Shown in pieces: positions 15,608-23,178 of a stretch of DNA of 53,781 bases. A model generated the notes under the pieces. The model was not told where the DNA came from, did not search any database, and saw nothing but the letters and a program-made list of their open reading frames with translations. Each line of letters starts with the position of its first letter. Within the stretch, counting starts at the first letter, position 1. Both the position numbers and the translations under genes were made by a program. Origin of the DNA: Micromonospora rosaria (GTDB taxonomy: Bacteria; Actinomycetota; Actinomycetes; Mycobacteriales; Micromonosporaceae); the NCBI RefSeq assembly GCF_001567585.1, contig NZ_LRQV01000036.1, positions 1 to 53,781 on the forward strand. Direction: 5' to 3'.

Positions 15608-17518
15608 TCAGGGCCGCCAGGTCCAGGCGTCGGCGATCCGGGTACCCGGGCCGTAGAGCTGTTCCAGCGTGTCGCGCAGGCTTCCCGCGTGCGGCGCGTC
15701 GTCGGTGACGGCCACGCAGGAGGCGCCCCAGAAGTCCGCGTCCCGCGCCGCCCGTTCCCGCTGCGCGTCGTCGACCAGGGGCGGCACCCCGTTCTTCGCG
15801 ACGTCGGCGAGCAGCGCGGAGGTGGGCCGCTTGAACGTCCCCATCGCCGCCGTCCCGCCCCGGCCGTACGGGCCGATGAAGAACCCCTCGGGCAGGGCGA
15901 ACTCGGCGTCGGCCGCGGCGGCCCAGCGCATCGGCCAGGGCTCCTTCGGGGTGGGCAGCGGCACCGGCACCAGCACCCCACCGGGCGGTACGCACTCCCG
16001 CCAGTGCCCACCGGCGACGAACTCCGGCAGCGGCGGCCGGTCCGCCGTGGGCAGCGGGGTGGGCAGCACCGGCAGCAGCGCCACCACGACGGCCGCCGGG
16101 ACGATCCGGCGGGCCGGCCCGCCGCCGCGCAGCGCCCGGTCCACCGCCAGCGTCAGGATCGTGCCGGCCAGCGGGAGCACGGCGAGGGCGAACCGCATCG
16201 GTAGCGCGCCGTCCACCACCGGCAGGCCGAGGAGCAGGGCGTACGGCCCCGGCACGGCGGTCCGGTCGCCGTCGACCACCAGGTCGGGGCCGAGCGAGAG
16301 CGCCCCCATCAGCAGCGCCGCGACCAGGCAGGCGAGCACCAGCGGACGGCGTCCCGGCCGGTCCGGGGTACGGCCGGCGGTGAGCAGCCAGCCCGTGCCG
16401 GCCACGGTGACCAGCAGCAGCGGCCAGCCGAGGAAGGTGTTGTACTCGGCCGGGCCGGTGGTCAGCCGGGCCGCCTCGGCGTCGCCGGCCACGGACAGCG
16501 GGGAGAACGTCCACCAACTGGCCAGGTCGGCCGAGAAGTAGTACGGGCTGAACATCCCGTCGGCGACCCCCTGCGGCCCGGCGAACTGGAACCAGAGCGG
16601 GTAGCCCACCGCGACCAGCGAGAGCCCGGCGGCGACCAGCAGCCCGCCGGCGAAGCCGGGCAGTGCCCGGCGGACCAGCGGTCGGTCGGCGACCGCGTAG
16701 GTCAGGGTCATCACGATCAGGGTGACCGCGGCGAGGAAGACCACCTCCTCGCCGACGAAGATCTGCGTGCTGACCGCCACCGCCAGCCCGAGCGACGAGG
16801 TGAGCAGCCGGCGCCGGTCGAGGCCGGCGGGCCGGCCGTCGGGGCCCGGCGTGGCCGGGTCCGCCGCGCGCAGCAGCCGGACCACCAGCCAGACGATCAC
16901 CGGTACCAGCCACTGGGCGGTCATGTGCAGGTGACTGTTGGTCTGCGAGACCATGCCCGGCCCGAAACCGGCCAGCCCCGCGCCGAGGGCGGCGGCGAGC
17001 CGCCGGGCCCGCAGCACCCGGGTGAACAGCAGGTGCCACGCGATCGCGGTACCGGCCAGGTTCGCCGCCGCGAGCAGGGCGAAGGTGACGGGTGCCCCGA
17101 ACAGCAGGGTGACCGGGGCGAAGGCGATCCCGAGCGCGATGACCGTCGTGTTGGTCATCAGGTTCACCCCGTCGGGGGCGTTCAACTTCTCGGTGAGCAG
17201 GCCGAAGTCGCCCAGCAGCGCCCGCGCGTCCACCGCCAGGAACCACTCGTACAGGGCCTGGTCGGCCGGGTTGAGGGCCAGCACCCGGCGGCCCGGGTCC
17301 GGCCAGAGCCCGTGCGTCAGCCAGCCGGCCAGGAGCACGAAGAACAGCGCCACGAGCAGGTCGGCGCGGTGCCGGACGACGGCGGCGAACAGGCGGGCAC
17401 GGTACCGGTCGACGGCGGCGAGCCACCGGGCGGACCGGCCCTCCCGCGCCGCCGGACCGTCGGGCGGGCTCGCGTCGCCCCGACCGGCCTCGGCTGACGT
17501 GGCGGCTGTGCTGGTCAC
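15608..17518 (-). CDS. Large polytopic membrane protein, GT-C glycosyltransferase-like
   Basis: A 636-residue protein with about ten to twelve membrane helices. The N-terminus is cytoplasmic, and helix 1 (LLVALFFVLLAGWLTHGLWPDP) leads to a large first outer loop with GRRVLALNPADQALYEWFLAVDARALLG. This layout, an acidic first loop after helix 1 and a soluble C-terminal domain (after about residue 490, with VPLPTPKEPWPMRW and VTDDAPHAGSLRDTLEQLYGPGTRIADAW), is that of GT-C glycosyltransferases using polyprenyl-phosphate sugars. I see no family-defining motif, so the transferase assignment is an inference. The GTG start at 17518 is the most upstream consistent one. It may glycosylate a cell-wall or exported product. 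Confidence 0.65.
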   Translation of the reverse strand: MTSTAATSAEAGRGDASPPDGPAAREGRSARWLAAVDRYRARLFAAVVRHRADLLVALFFVLLAGWLTHGLWPDPGRRVLALNPADQALYEWFLAVDARALLGDFGLLTEKLNAPDGVNLMTNTTVIALGIAFAPVTLLFGAPVTFALLAAANLAGTAIAWHLLFTRVLRARRLAAALGAGLAGFGPGMVSQTNSHLHMTAQWLVPVIVWLVVRLLRAADPATPGPDGRPAGLDRRRLLTSSLGLAVAVSTQIFVGEEVVFLAAVTLIVMTLTYAVADRPLVRRALPGFAGGLLVAAGLSLVAVGYPLWFQFAGPQGVADGMFSPYYFSADLASWWTFSPLSVAGDAEAARLTTGPAEYNTFLGWPLLLVTVAGTGWLLTAGRTPDRPGRRPLVLACLVAALLMGALSLGPDLVVDGDRTAVPGPYALLLGLPVVDGALPMRFALAVLPLAGTILTLAVDRALRGGGPARRIVPAAVVVALLPVLPTPLPTADRPPLPEFVAGGHWRECVPPGGVLVPVPLPTPKEPWPMRWAAAADAEFALPEGFFIGPYGRGGTAAMGTFKRPTSALLADVAKNGVPPLVDDAQRERAARDADFWGASCVAVTDDAPHAGSLRDTLEQLYGPGTRIADAWTWRP

Positions 17519-17621
17519 GGCTCGACCCTAGTGTTCCGGTGCCGACGGGGTACGCCGGCCCGGCCGGGACCGGTTACCGTGACACTGCACCGCCGCGTGT
17601 CACTCCGCGTCGGTCCGCCCT

Positions 17622-17702
17622 GCCCGGGTGGTGGAACGGCAGACACGGCCGCCTTAAAAGCGGCTGCCGCAAGGCGTGCGGGTTCGACCCCCGCCCCGGG
17701 CA
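17622..17702 (+). tRNA. tRNA-Leu (anticodon UAA; bldA-type)
   Basis: The acceptor arms GCCCGGG (17622-17628) and CCCGGGC (17695-17701) pair fully, with discriminator A. The anticodon stem GCCGC/GCGGC encloses the loop CTTAAAA with anticodon TAA. A long variable arm (TGCCGCAAGGCG) marks a type II tRNA, and the T arm GCGGG-TTCGACC-CCCGC is canonical. This tRNA reads UUA, the rarest leucine codon in high-GC actinobacteria, and corresponds to the Streptomyces developmental regulator bldA. No CCA is encoded (the sequence continues CCG). Confidence 0.93.
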
Positions 17703-17812
17703 CCGACACTCTCAGCTTCCCTTCAGCTTACCGATCTGCACGTTGCAGCCTCGTGCGTTTACTCTTGAAGGTGCACGTTCACGTGCGACGACCCCCTGAG
17801 GGAGGCCTGAAA

Positions 17813-18631
17813 GTGAAGACTTCGAACCCGGTGCTCGCCCGCCTCGGTCAGGCGGCCGAGCGGGAGCGTGCCGCCGGGTACGCTCCGCCCGGGCCGTACG
17901 GACAGCCCGGCTATCCGCAGCAGCAGTACCCGGGCGCTGTCGGCTACCCGGCCGCGCCGCCGACCGTCGCCCCGATGTCGATCGACGACGTGGTGGTCAA
18001 GACCGTCATCCTGCTGGCGATCGTCGGGGCCGCGGCCTCGGCGGCCTGGGTGCTGGTGCCCGACGCGCTGCTCGGTCCGGCCTGGATCGGCGCCGCGATC
18101 GTCGGCCTGGTGCTGGGCATGATCATCTCCTTCTCCCGGATGGCCAACCCGGCGCTGGTGGTCACGTACGCCGTCGTCGAAGGTGTCTTCGTCGGTCTGG
18201 TCAGCAAGTTCTTCGAGACGCTGTACCAGGGCATCGTGCTCCAGGCGGTGACCGCCACCTTCGGGGTGTTCTTCCTGATGGCGATCCTGTACAAGGCGCG
18301 CGTCATCCGGGCCACCCCGAAGTTCGTCAAGGGCATGATCGCGGTGATGGTCGGCCTCTTCGCGGTCATGATGATCAACCTGGTGCTGGCCCTCTTCGGC
18401 ATCAACACCGGCCTGCGGGACGGTAGCCCGCTCGCCATCGGCTTCAGCCTGGTCTGCATCGCGGTCGCCGCCCTGAGCTTCGTGCTCAGCTTCCACGAGG
18501 TGGAGGAAGGCGTCCGGATGGGGCTGCCCCAGCGCTACTCCTGGACGGCCGCCTTCGGCATCCTGGTCAGCCTGATCTGGCTCTACATCGAGATCCTGCG
18601 GCTGTTGAGCTACTTCCAGGGCGACGACTGA
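17813..18631 (+). CDS. Bax inhibitor-1/YccA family membrane protein
   Basis: A 272-residue protein. A disordered cytoplasmic N-terminus rich in Pro, Gly, Tyr and Gln (YAPPGPYGQPGYPQQQYPG, about residues 20-45) precedes seven membrane helices. Typical BI-1 segments include NPALVVTYAVVEGVFVGLVSKFFE and the C-terminal TAAFGILVSLIWLYIEILRLLSYF. BI-1 proteins are pH-sensitive Ca2+ leak channels in some species; the bacterial role is not settled. GTG 17813 has GAGGGAGG seven to fourteen bases before it. It is alone, with a strong hairpin after the stop. Confidence 0.9.
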   Translation: MKTSNPVLARLGQAAERERAAGYAPPGPYGQPGYPQQQYPGAVGYPAAPPTVAPMSIDDVVVKTVILLAIVGAAASAAWVLVPDALLGPAWIGAAIVGLVLGMIISFSRMANPALVVTYAVVEGVFVGLVSKFFETLYQGIVLQAVTATFGVFFLMAILYKARVIRATPKFVKGMIAVMVGLFAVMMINLVLALFGINTGLRDGSPLAIGFSLVCIAVAALSFVLSFHEVEEGVRMGLPQRYSWTAAFGILVSLIWLYIEILRLLSYFQGDD

Positions 18632-18642
18632 CCGTCGCCGTC

Positions 18643-18684
18643 GACCGGCGCCCGCCCCGCGTTCCGCGGTGGCGGGCGCCGGTC
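18643..18684. terminator. Hairpin terminator after the BI-1 gene
   Basis: GACCGGCGCCCGCC (18643-18656) and GGCGGGCGCCGGTC (18671-18684) form a perfect 14-bp stem with a 14-nt loop, 11 bases after the stop codon. Confidence 0.8.
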
Positions 18685-18722
18685 GTTCCGGGGGTGGTCG
18701 GGCCGGCCGTAGACTCGGCGCG

Positions 18723-19076
18723 ATGAGCGCAGCACAGGGTGTTCCCGGCCCCGACCCGGCCGACACCGACCTGGACCGGGCGGTGGACCTGCTGGTCCGT
18801 CAGGTGGGGCACTGGCAGCAGCCGCGCTGGGCGGCCCCCGCCGCCGGCGGCAACGTCTCCCGGGCCGACCTGGTGCACCGGCTGGTGCAGGAGATCGCCA
18901 ACCTGACCGCCGACGTGGAGGGCCGGCCCCGCCGGACGGTACCCCGGCTGGACAACGACCTCGTCCTGCCCGACCAGGTCCGGGTGGTCGCCGCCGACCT
19001 GGTGGCCGCCGGCGCCCCGGCCGCCACCCTGGCCCACGCCACCGACCAGGTCACCGCCACCCGACAAACCCTCTGA
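18723..19076 (+). CDS. Small conserved hypothetical protein
   Basis: A 117-residue acidic/alanine-rich protein, predicted helical, without a signal or membrane helix. Two thirds of it is made of DLDRAVDLLVRQVGHWQQPRW, ADLVHRLVQEIANLTADVEG and DQVRVVAADLVAAGAPAATLAHATDQVTATRQ. It resembles short actinobacterial proteins annotated only as hypothetical. ATG 18723 was chosen because the preceding in-frame codons are Gly/Arg shadow. The gene is preceded by the BI-1 terminator, so it has its own promoter, and it converges on the thiolase. Confidence 0.65.
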   Translation: MSAAQGVPGPDPADTDLDRAVDLLVRQVGHWQQPRWAAPAAGGNVSRADLVHRLVQEIANLTADVEGRPRRTVPRLDNDLVLPDQVRVVAADLVAAGAPAATLAHATDQVTATRQTL

Positions 19077-19099
19077 CCCCACCCCACCCACCCCGCTCG

Positions 19100-19182
19100 C
19101 CCCGGGGGCGGCGATCATGGAGTTGCCGTGCGGTAGGCCGTCGGTGGCTGCCGTCAACCTCATGATCAACCCCGTCCCGGGG
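19100..19182. repeat. Long imperfect hairpin with GATCATG arms
   Basis: Nested complementary blocks: CCCCGGG (19100-19106) with CCCGGGG (19176-19182), GATCATG (19113-19119) with CATGATC (19161-19167), and GTTG (19122-19125) with CAAC (19155-19158). It sits between two convergent genes. The GATCATGGAGTTG arm looks like a dispersed Micromonospora intergenic motif I recall, but I cannot confirm it here. Confidence 0.6.
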
Positions 19183-19214
19183 AGGCGGGGGTGGGGGAGG
19201 GCGGGGTGGGTGGG

Positions 19215-20477
19215 TTAGGAGAGGCGTTCGAGGATCATGGCCATGCCCTGGCCGCCGCCGACGCACATGGTCTCCAGGCCGATGCTGCGGTCGTGCCACT
19301 GCAGGGCGTTGAGCAGGGTGCCGGTGATCCGGGCGCCGGTCATGCCGAACGGGTGCCCGACCGCGATCGCCCCGCCCATCACGTTGAGCTTCTCCTCCGG
19401 GACGCCGAGCTGCCGGTACGAGGGGATCACCTGGGCGGCGAACGCCTCGTTGATCTCCACCAGGTCGACGTCGTCGATGGTCATCCCGGCCCGCCGCAGC
19501 GCCTGCCGCGACGCCTCGACCGGGCCCAGCCCCATGATCTCGGGGGAGAGGGCGGTGACCCCGGTGGAGACGATCCGCGCCAGCGGGGTGATCCCCAGGT
19601 CCCGGGCCCGCTGGGCGCTCATCACGACCACCGCCGCCGCCCCGTCGTTGAGCGGGCAGCAGTTGCCGGCGGTGATCCGGCCGTCCGGGCGGAACACCGG
19701 CTTCAGGCCGGCCACCGCCTCCAGCGTCACCCCGGCACGTGGGCCGTCGTCGGCGCTCACCACCGTGCCGTCCGGAGTGGTCACCGGGGTGATCTCGCGG
19801 GCCCAGAAGCCGTCGGCGATCGCCTTCTCGGCGAGGTTCTGGCTGCGTACCCCGAAGGCGTCCATGTCGGCGCGGGTCACGTCGTACACCTCGGCGAGGT
19901 TCTCCGCGGTCTGCCCCATCGCCAGGTAGATGTCCGGCAGGTCGCCGGCCTCGCGCGGGTCAGCCCAGACCTCCGCGCCGCCCTGGGCCCGCCGGGCCGA
20001 GCGCTCCCGGGCCGCCGCGAAGCGTGGGTTCTCCCAGCCGCCGCCGACTAGGGCCTGCGCCTCGGGCGGCAGGCTGTCCGAGTTGCCCCGGGCGTACCGG
20101 GAGACGCACTCGACCCCGGCGGAGACGAAGACGTCCCCCTCGCCGGCCCGGATCGCGTGCATCGCCATCCGGGTGGTCTGGAGGCTGGAGGCGCAGTACC
20201 GGGTCAGGGTCGCCGCGGGCAGGCCGTCCAGCCCGAGCAGAGTGGCCACCACCCGGCCCAGGTTGAAGCCCTGCTCGCCACCGGGCAGGCCGCAGCCCAG
20301 GTACAGGTCGTCGATCTCGGTCGGATCGAGCTGGGGGACCTTGTCCAGGGCGGCCCGGACGATGGTGGCGGCCAGGTCGTCGGGGCGGACGTCGCGCAGG
20401 GAGCCCTTGTGCGCCCGGCCGATGGGGGAACGGGTGGTGGCGACGATGACGGCGTCGCGGGACGACTCGGTCGGCAT
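19215..20477 (-). CDS. Acetyl-CoA C-acyltransferase (thiolase)
   Basis: A 420-residue thiolase II family enzyme that cleaves (or condenses) 3-ketoacyl-CoA with CoA in beta-oxidation. The nucleophile Cys is in TRYCASSLQTTRMAM, NEAFAAQ is the oxyanion loop, GGAIAVGHPFGMTGAR holds the catalytic His, and CVGGGQGMAMI holds the second Cys, so all catalytic residues are present. The length and neighbourhood (two SGNH hydrolases and cbs) match the Rv1074c (fadA3) region of M. tuberculosis from memory. ATG 20477 was preferred over GTG 20483; neither has a clear Shine-Dalgarno. Upstream, the palindrome CCGGTAA-C-TTACCGG at 20495-20509 could be a repressor operator. Confidence 0.92.
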   Translation of the reverse strand: MPTESSRDAVIVATTRSPIGRAHKGSLRDVRPDDLAATIVRAALDKVPQLDPTEIDDLYLGCGLPGGEQGFNLGRVVATLLGLDGLPAATLTRYCASSLQTTRMAMHAIRAGEGDVFVSAGVECVSRYARGNSDSLPPEAQALVGGGWENPRFAAARERSARRAQGGAEVWADPREAGDLPDIYLAMGQTAENLAEVYDVTRADMDAFGVRSQNLAEKAIADGFWAREITPVTTPDGTVVSADDGPRAGVTLEAVAGLKPVFRPDGRITAGNCCPLNDGAAAVVVMSAQRARDLGITPLARIVSTGVTALSPEIMGLGPVEASRQALRRAGMTIDDVDLVEINEAFAAQVIPSYRQLGVPEEKLNVMGGAIAVGHPFGMTGARITGTLLNALQWHDRSIGLETMCVGGGQGMAMILERLS

Positions 20478-20494
20478 CCCCACAGGTTAACCCG

Positions 20495-20509
20495 CCGGTA
20501 ACTTACCGG
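20495..20509. promoter_or_regulatory. Perfect 15-bp palindrome upstream of the thiolase
   Basis: CCGGTAA-C-TTACCGG, 18 bases before the thiolase start codon. Its position is that of a TetR-type repressor site; the cognate regulator is not in the window. Confidence 0.45.
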
Positions 20510-20617
20510 GAAGCGGCCACGGTCGCGGGAAAAGTCACCCGGGCCGGCGCGCCGCCGGCCGGTGTCAGGTGCCGGGCAGGGGGCAGCGCCGGGTGAGGAA
20601 TCAGCGCTGGGTGGGGG

Positions 20618-21421
20618 TCAGTGCCGGGCGGTGACGGCTGCGGCGGCGGCGACCGCCGGCAGCAGCGCGTGCGCCCAGACCCGGTACCCGTCAGCGGAGG
20701 GGTGGAAGCTGTCGTGGCAGAGCGTCCCGGCGTCCGCCCGGAAGACCGGGCCGGCCTCGGTGGCCAGGTCGACCACCGTGCCGCCGGCCTCCAGGGTGGC
20801 GACCGTCTGGGCGTACGCGATCCGTCGGCCGGACCAGCCGACCACCTGGCGCAGCGGCGGCGCGATCGCCCGGACCGCGCCCAGGTCGGGGCAGGTGCCG
20901 ACGACCACCTCGACCCGGGCCTCCCGCAGCCGGCGCACCGCCGAGCCGAGGTACGCGGCGGCCTCGGCGGGGCGGCGCAGGCCGGTGGCGTCGTTCGCGC
21001 CGATCAGGATCAGGGCCACGTCGGGGCGCTCACCGAGCAGGGCGCGGGCCACCTGGGTCGCCAGGTCCGCCGAGCGCGAGCCGGAGACCCCGACGCTGGA
21101 CAGGTGCACCTGCCGGCCGGTCGGCCCCTCGGCGAGCAGGTGCGCCAGTTGACCGCCGATGGTGTCCGCCAGCCGCTCCACCCCGACGCCGAGCGCGGAC
21201 GAGTCGCCGAGCAGCACCAGCCGCAGCGGCTGCGCGCCCGGCCGCCCGATCGTGGCCCGCAGGGCGAGGCCCAGCTCCGGCTGGGCGTACCGCCGGCTGC
21301 GGGCGGCGATGGCCTCGCCGGCGAGCAGCGCGGCCCCGCCCACCGTGCCGGCGACCATGGAGAGTGCCGCCGCCCGGCCGAGCCGGGCCGCGAGCCGGCC
21401 GCTGCTGATCTGACCGCTCAT
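20618..21421 (-). CDS. SGNH/GDSL hydrolase, signal-anchored (copy 1)
   Basis: A 267-residue SGNH hydrolase. An N-terminal membrane segment (residues 17-40) should export or anchor it. Block I is LRLVLLGDSSALGVGVE with nucleophile S74, block III is ILIGANDATG with Asn, and block V appears as CHDSFHPSADGYRVWAHALLP with the catalytic Asp and His. It has broad esterase or deacylase potential, with unknown substrate. The stop and start overlap by four bases with the next upstream gene, its paralogue, so the two are co-translated. The GDSL gene next to fadA and cbs is conserved in M. tuberculosis (Rv1075c, from memory). Confidence 0.85.
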   Translation of the reverse strand: MSGQISSGRLAARLGRAAALSMVAGTVGGAALLAGEAIAARSRRYAQPELGLALRATIGRPGAQPLRLVLLGDSSALGVGVERLADTIGGQLAHLLAEGPTGRQVHLSSVGVSGSRSADLATQVARALLGERPDVALILIGANDATGLRRPAEAAAYLGSAVRRLREARVEVVVGTCPDLGAVRAIAPPLRQVVGWSGRRIAYAQTVATLEAGGTVVDLATEAGPVFRADAGTLCHDSFHPSADGYRVWAHALLPAVAAAAAVTARH

Positions 21422-22551
21422 GTCAGTCCCTCCACGGTGCGCGACTCGGTGCCGGCGGACTCGGTGCCGGCGGACTCGGTGACGGTGGAGCCGGTGCCGG
21501 TCGGTCCCGGCTCGGCGGCGGCCGTGCCACCGGCCGGCACCGGTCCGGCTCCGAAGAGGGTACGGCGGCGTAGCTGTGCCCAGCGACCCGCCGGCCCGCG
21601 CTCCCGGCCGCTGACCTGGGTGCCGCTGACCTCCGTGCCGGCGTGGCGGGCGGCCTCCTGGGCCGCCTGGGGCAGCGACCGGACCCCCTCGCCGAGGGTC
21701 AGCGGACGCCGTTCCGGGCCGGTGCCGAGGGCGGCCAGCACGGTCGGCAGCAGCGCGGCGGCGGCCATCGCGTACCCCTCGGCGGACGGGTGGAACCGGT
21801 CCCAGGCGAACATCCGGGTGGGCTCGGCGGTGAACCGGGGGCCCAGCAGGTCACCGAGGGAGACCGTCCAGCCGCCGGCCTCCACCACCGCCACCGTCTG
21901 GGCCGCCGCCAACTGCCGGCTCCAGCGCCGGGCCAGCCACCGCAGCGGCGGCTGGATGGGCCGGATCGCGCCCAGGTCGGGGCAGGTGCCGACGACCACC
22001 TCGCAGCCGGCTTCGCGCAGGGTGCGGACCGCGCCGACCAGGTGCCGCACGGCGACCGCGAACGGGCTGCGGTTGGTGACGTCGTTGCCGCCGACCAGGA
22101 TCACCGCGACGTCCGGGGAGTGCTCCAGCGCCGACTCGACCTGCGGCTTCAGCCCGGACGACAGGGAACCCACCACCGCGTACCGGTGCAGCCGCACCGG
22201 CCGGCGCAGCCGGCGGGAGAGCCCGGTGGCCAGCAGCGCACCGGGGGTCTCCCGGCGGCGGTGCACGCCGTAGCCGGCGGCGGAGGAGTCGCCGAGGATC
22301 ACCACGGTCAGCGGCCGGCCGGGGAACTTCGGGCCGTAGACGCCGTCGCAGCGGGGCGGGGGCGCCTCGGCGGCCGGGATGGTGCGCCGGGCCTGGCGGG
22401 CCTGCCCGAGGAGCACGCCGGTGGTCGCGGCGAGCGCCGCCGCGGTGGCGCCCGTGCCGATCGCCGCGACCCGGGCGATCTGCCGGACGCGACTTCGGCG
22501 TGGAACAGGCCGGCGTGGAACAATCGGTACGGCGGAACCAGCGACCCCCAT
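21418..22551 (-). CDS. SGNH/GDSL hydrolase with C-terminal extension (copy 2)
   Basis: A 377-residue paralogue of the downstream SGNH hydrolase. It has a basic N-terminus (PRRPVPRRSRVRQ), a membrane helix at about 27-48, block I LTVVILGDSSAAGYG (S89), VILVGGNDVTN with Asn, and FAWDRFHPSAEGYAMAAAALLP with Asp and His. It differs by about 100 extra C-terminal residues that are low-complexity and end in a TESAGTESAGTES repeat, encoded by 15-bp tandem units. It overlaps copy 1 by four bases. The two probably act at the envelope on acyl esters. Confidence 0.83.
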   Translation of the reverse strand: MGVAGSAVPIVPRRPVPRRSRVRQIARVAAIGTGATAAALAATTGVLLGQARQARRTIPAAEAPPPRCDGVYGPKFPGRPLTVVILGDSSAAGYGVHRRRETPGALLATGLSRRLRRPVRLHRYAVVGSLSSGLKPQVESALEHSPDVAVILVGGNDVTNRSPFAVAVRHLVGAVRTLREAGCEVVVGTCPDLGAIRPIQPPLRWLARRWSRQLAAAQTVAVVEAGGWTVSLGDLLGPRFTAEPTRMFAWDRFHPSAEGYAMAAAALLPTVLAALGTGPERRPLTLGEGVRSLPQAAQEAARHAGTEVSGTQVSGRERGPAGRWAQLRRRTLFGAGPVPAGGTAAAEPGPTGTGSTVTESAGTESAGTESRTVEGLT

Positions 22552-22746
22552 ACCACGACACTAACGCGCCGGTACGACAGCCGGCTGTCCTCGCGGCGGC
22601 GGGCGGGTGCCGGGAAACCGACCGTTCGCGGGTCCCGATTCGGAGTGTCGCTCGTCGATGACGCCCGACGGCGTCGACGGCGCCCGGCATCGGCGGGTGT
22701 TGCGCGCGGCGCGCACGATGGTCGGGCGGAGAGAAGGGGCCTCACG

Positions 22747-23103
22747 ATGAACAAGAACCTGAAGCGGACCGCGGCGTTCACCGCGCTGGCCCGGGCGTTG
22801 GCGGCCGGGGCCCGGGGCGGGCCGTCGCTGGGCGCCCGCCTGGCGGCCCTGCCCCGGATGATCCGGGCCAGCATGCGCGGGGAGTACGACGGCGGCCTCC
22901 GGCTGGCCCTGATGACCGCCGCGGTGGCGTACGTCGCCTCCCCGGTGGACCTGGTGCCGGAGCTGATGCTGACCGTCTTCGGTCTGGTGGACGACGCGGT
23001 GGTCGTGACCTGGCTGGCCGGCACGGTGCTGGCCGAGACCGAGCGGTTCCTGGAGTGGGAGACGGCCCGTGCCTCCGTCATCCCCGGACACGCGGTGCCC
23101 TGA
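22747..23103 (+). CDS. DUF1232 family membrane protein
   Basis: A 118-residue small protein of the DUF1232 family. The basic N-terminus and the Ala/Gly-rich helix are followed by the signature LMTAAVAYVASPVDLVPELMLTVFGLVDDAVVVTWLAGTV (about 60-100), which contains a membrane-spanning hairpin with the conserved SPVDLVPE core. Family members are of unknown function and often regulate or accompany membrane stress proteins. GAGAAGGGG before ATG 22747 is a good ribosome-binding site. It is upstream of cbs, on the same strand. Confidence 0.85.
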   Translation: MNKNLKRTAAFTALARALAAGARGGPSLGARLAALPRMIRASMRGEYDGGLRLALMTAAVAYVASPVDLVPELMLTVFGLVDDAVVVTWLAGTVLAETERFLEWETARASVIPGHAVP

Positions 23104-23178
23104 CCCCACGTAGGCTGGGCGCGACGAGGCCGGATGCCCCGGCGTAGTCGCCGGTGCCGGAGTGAGGGACACAACGAG

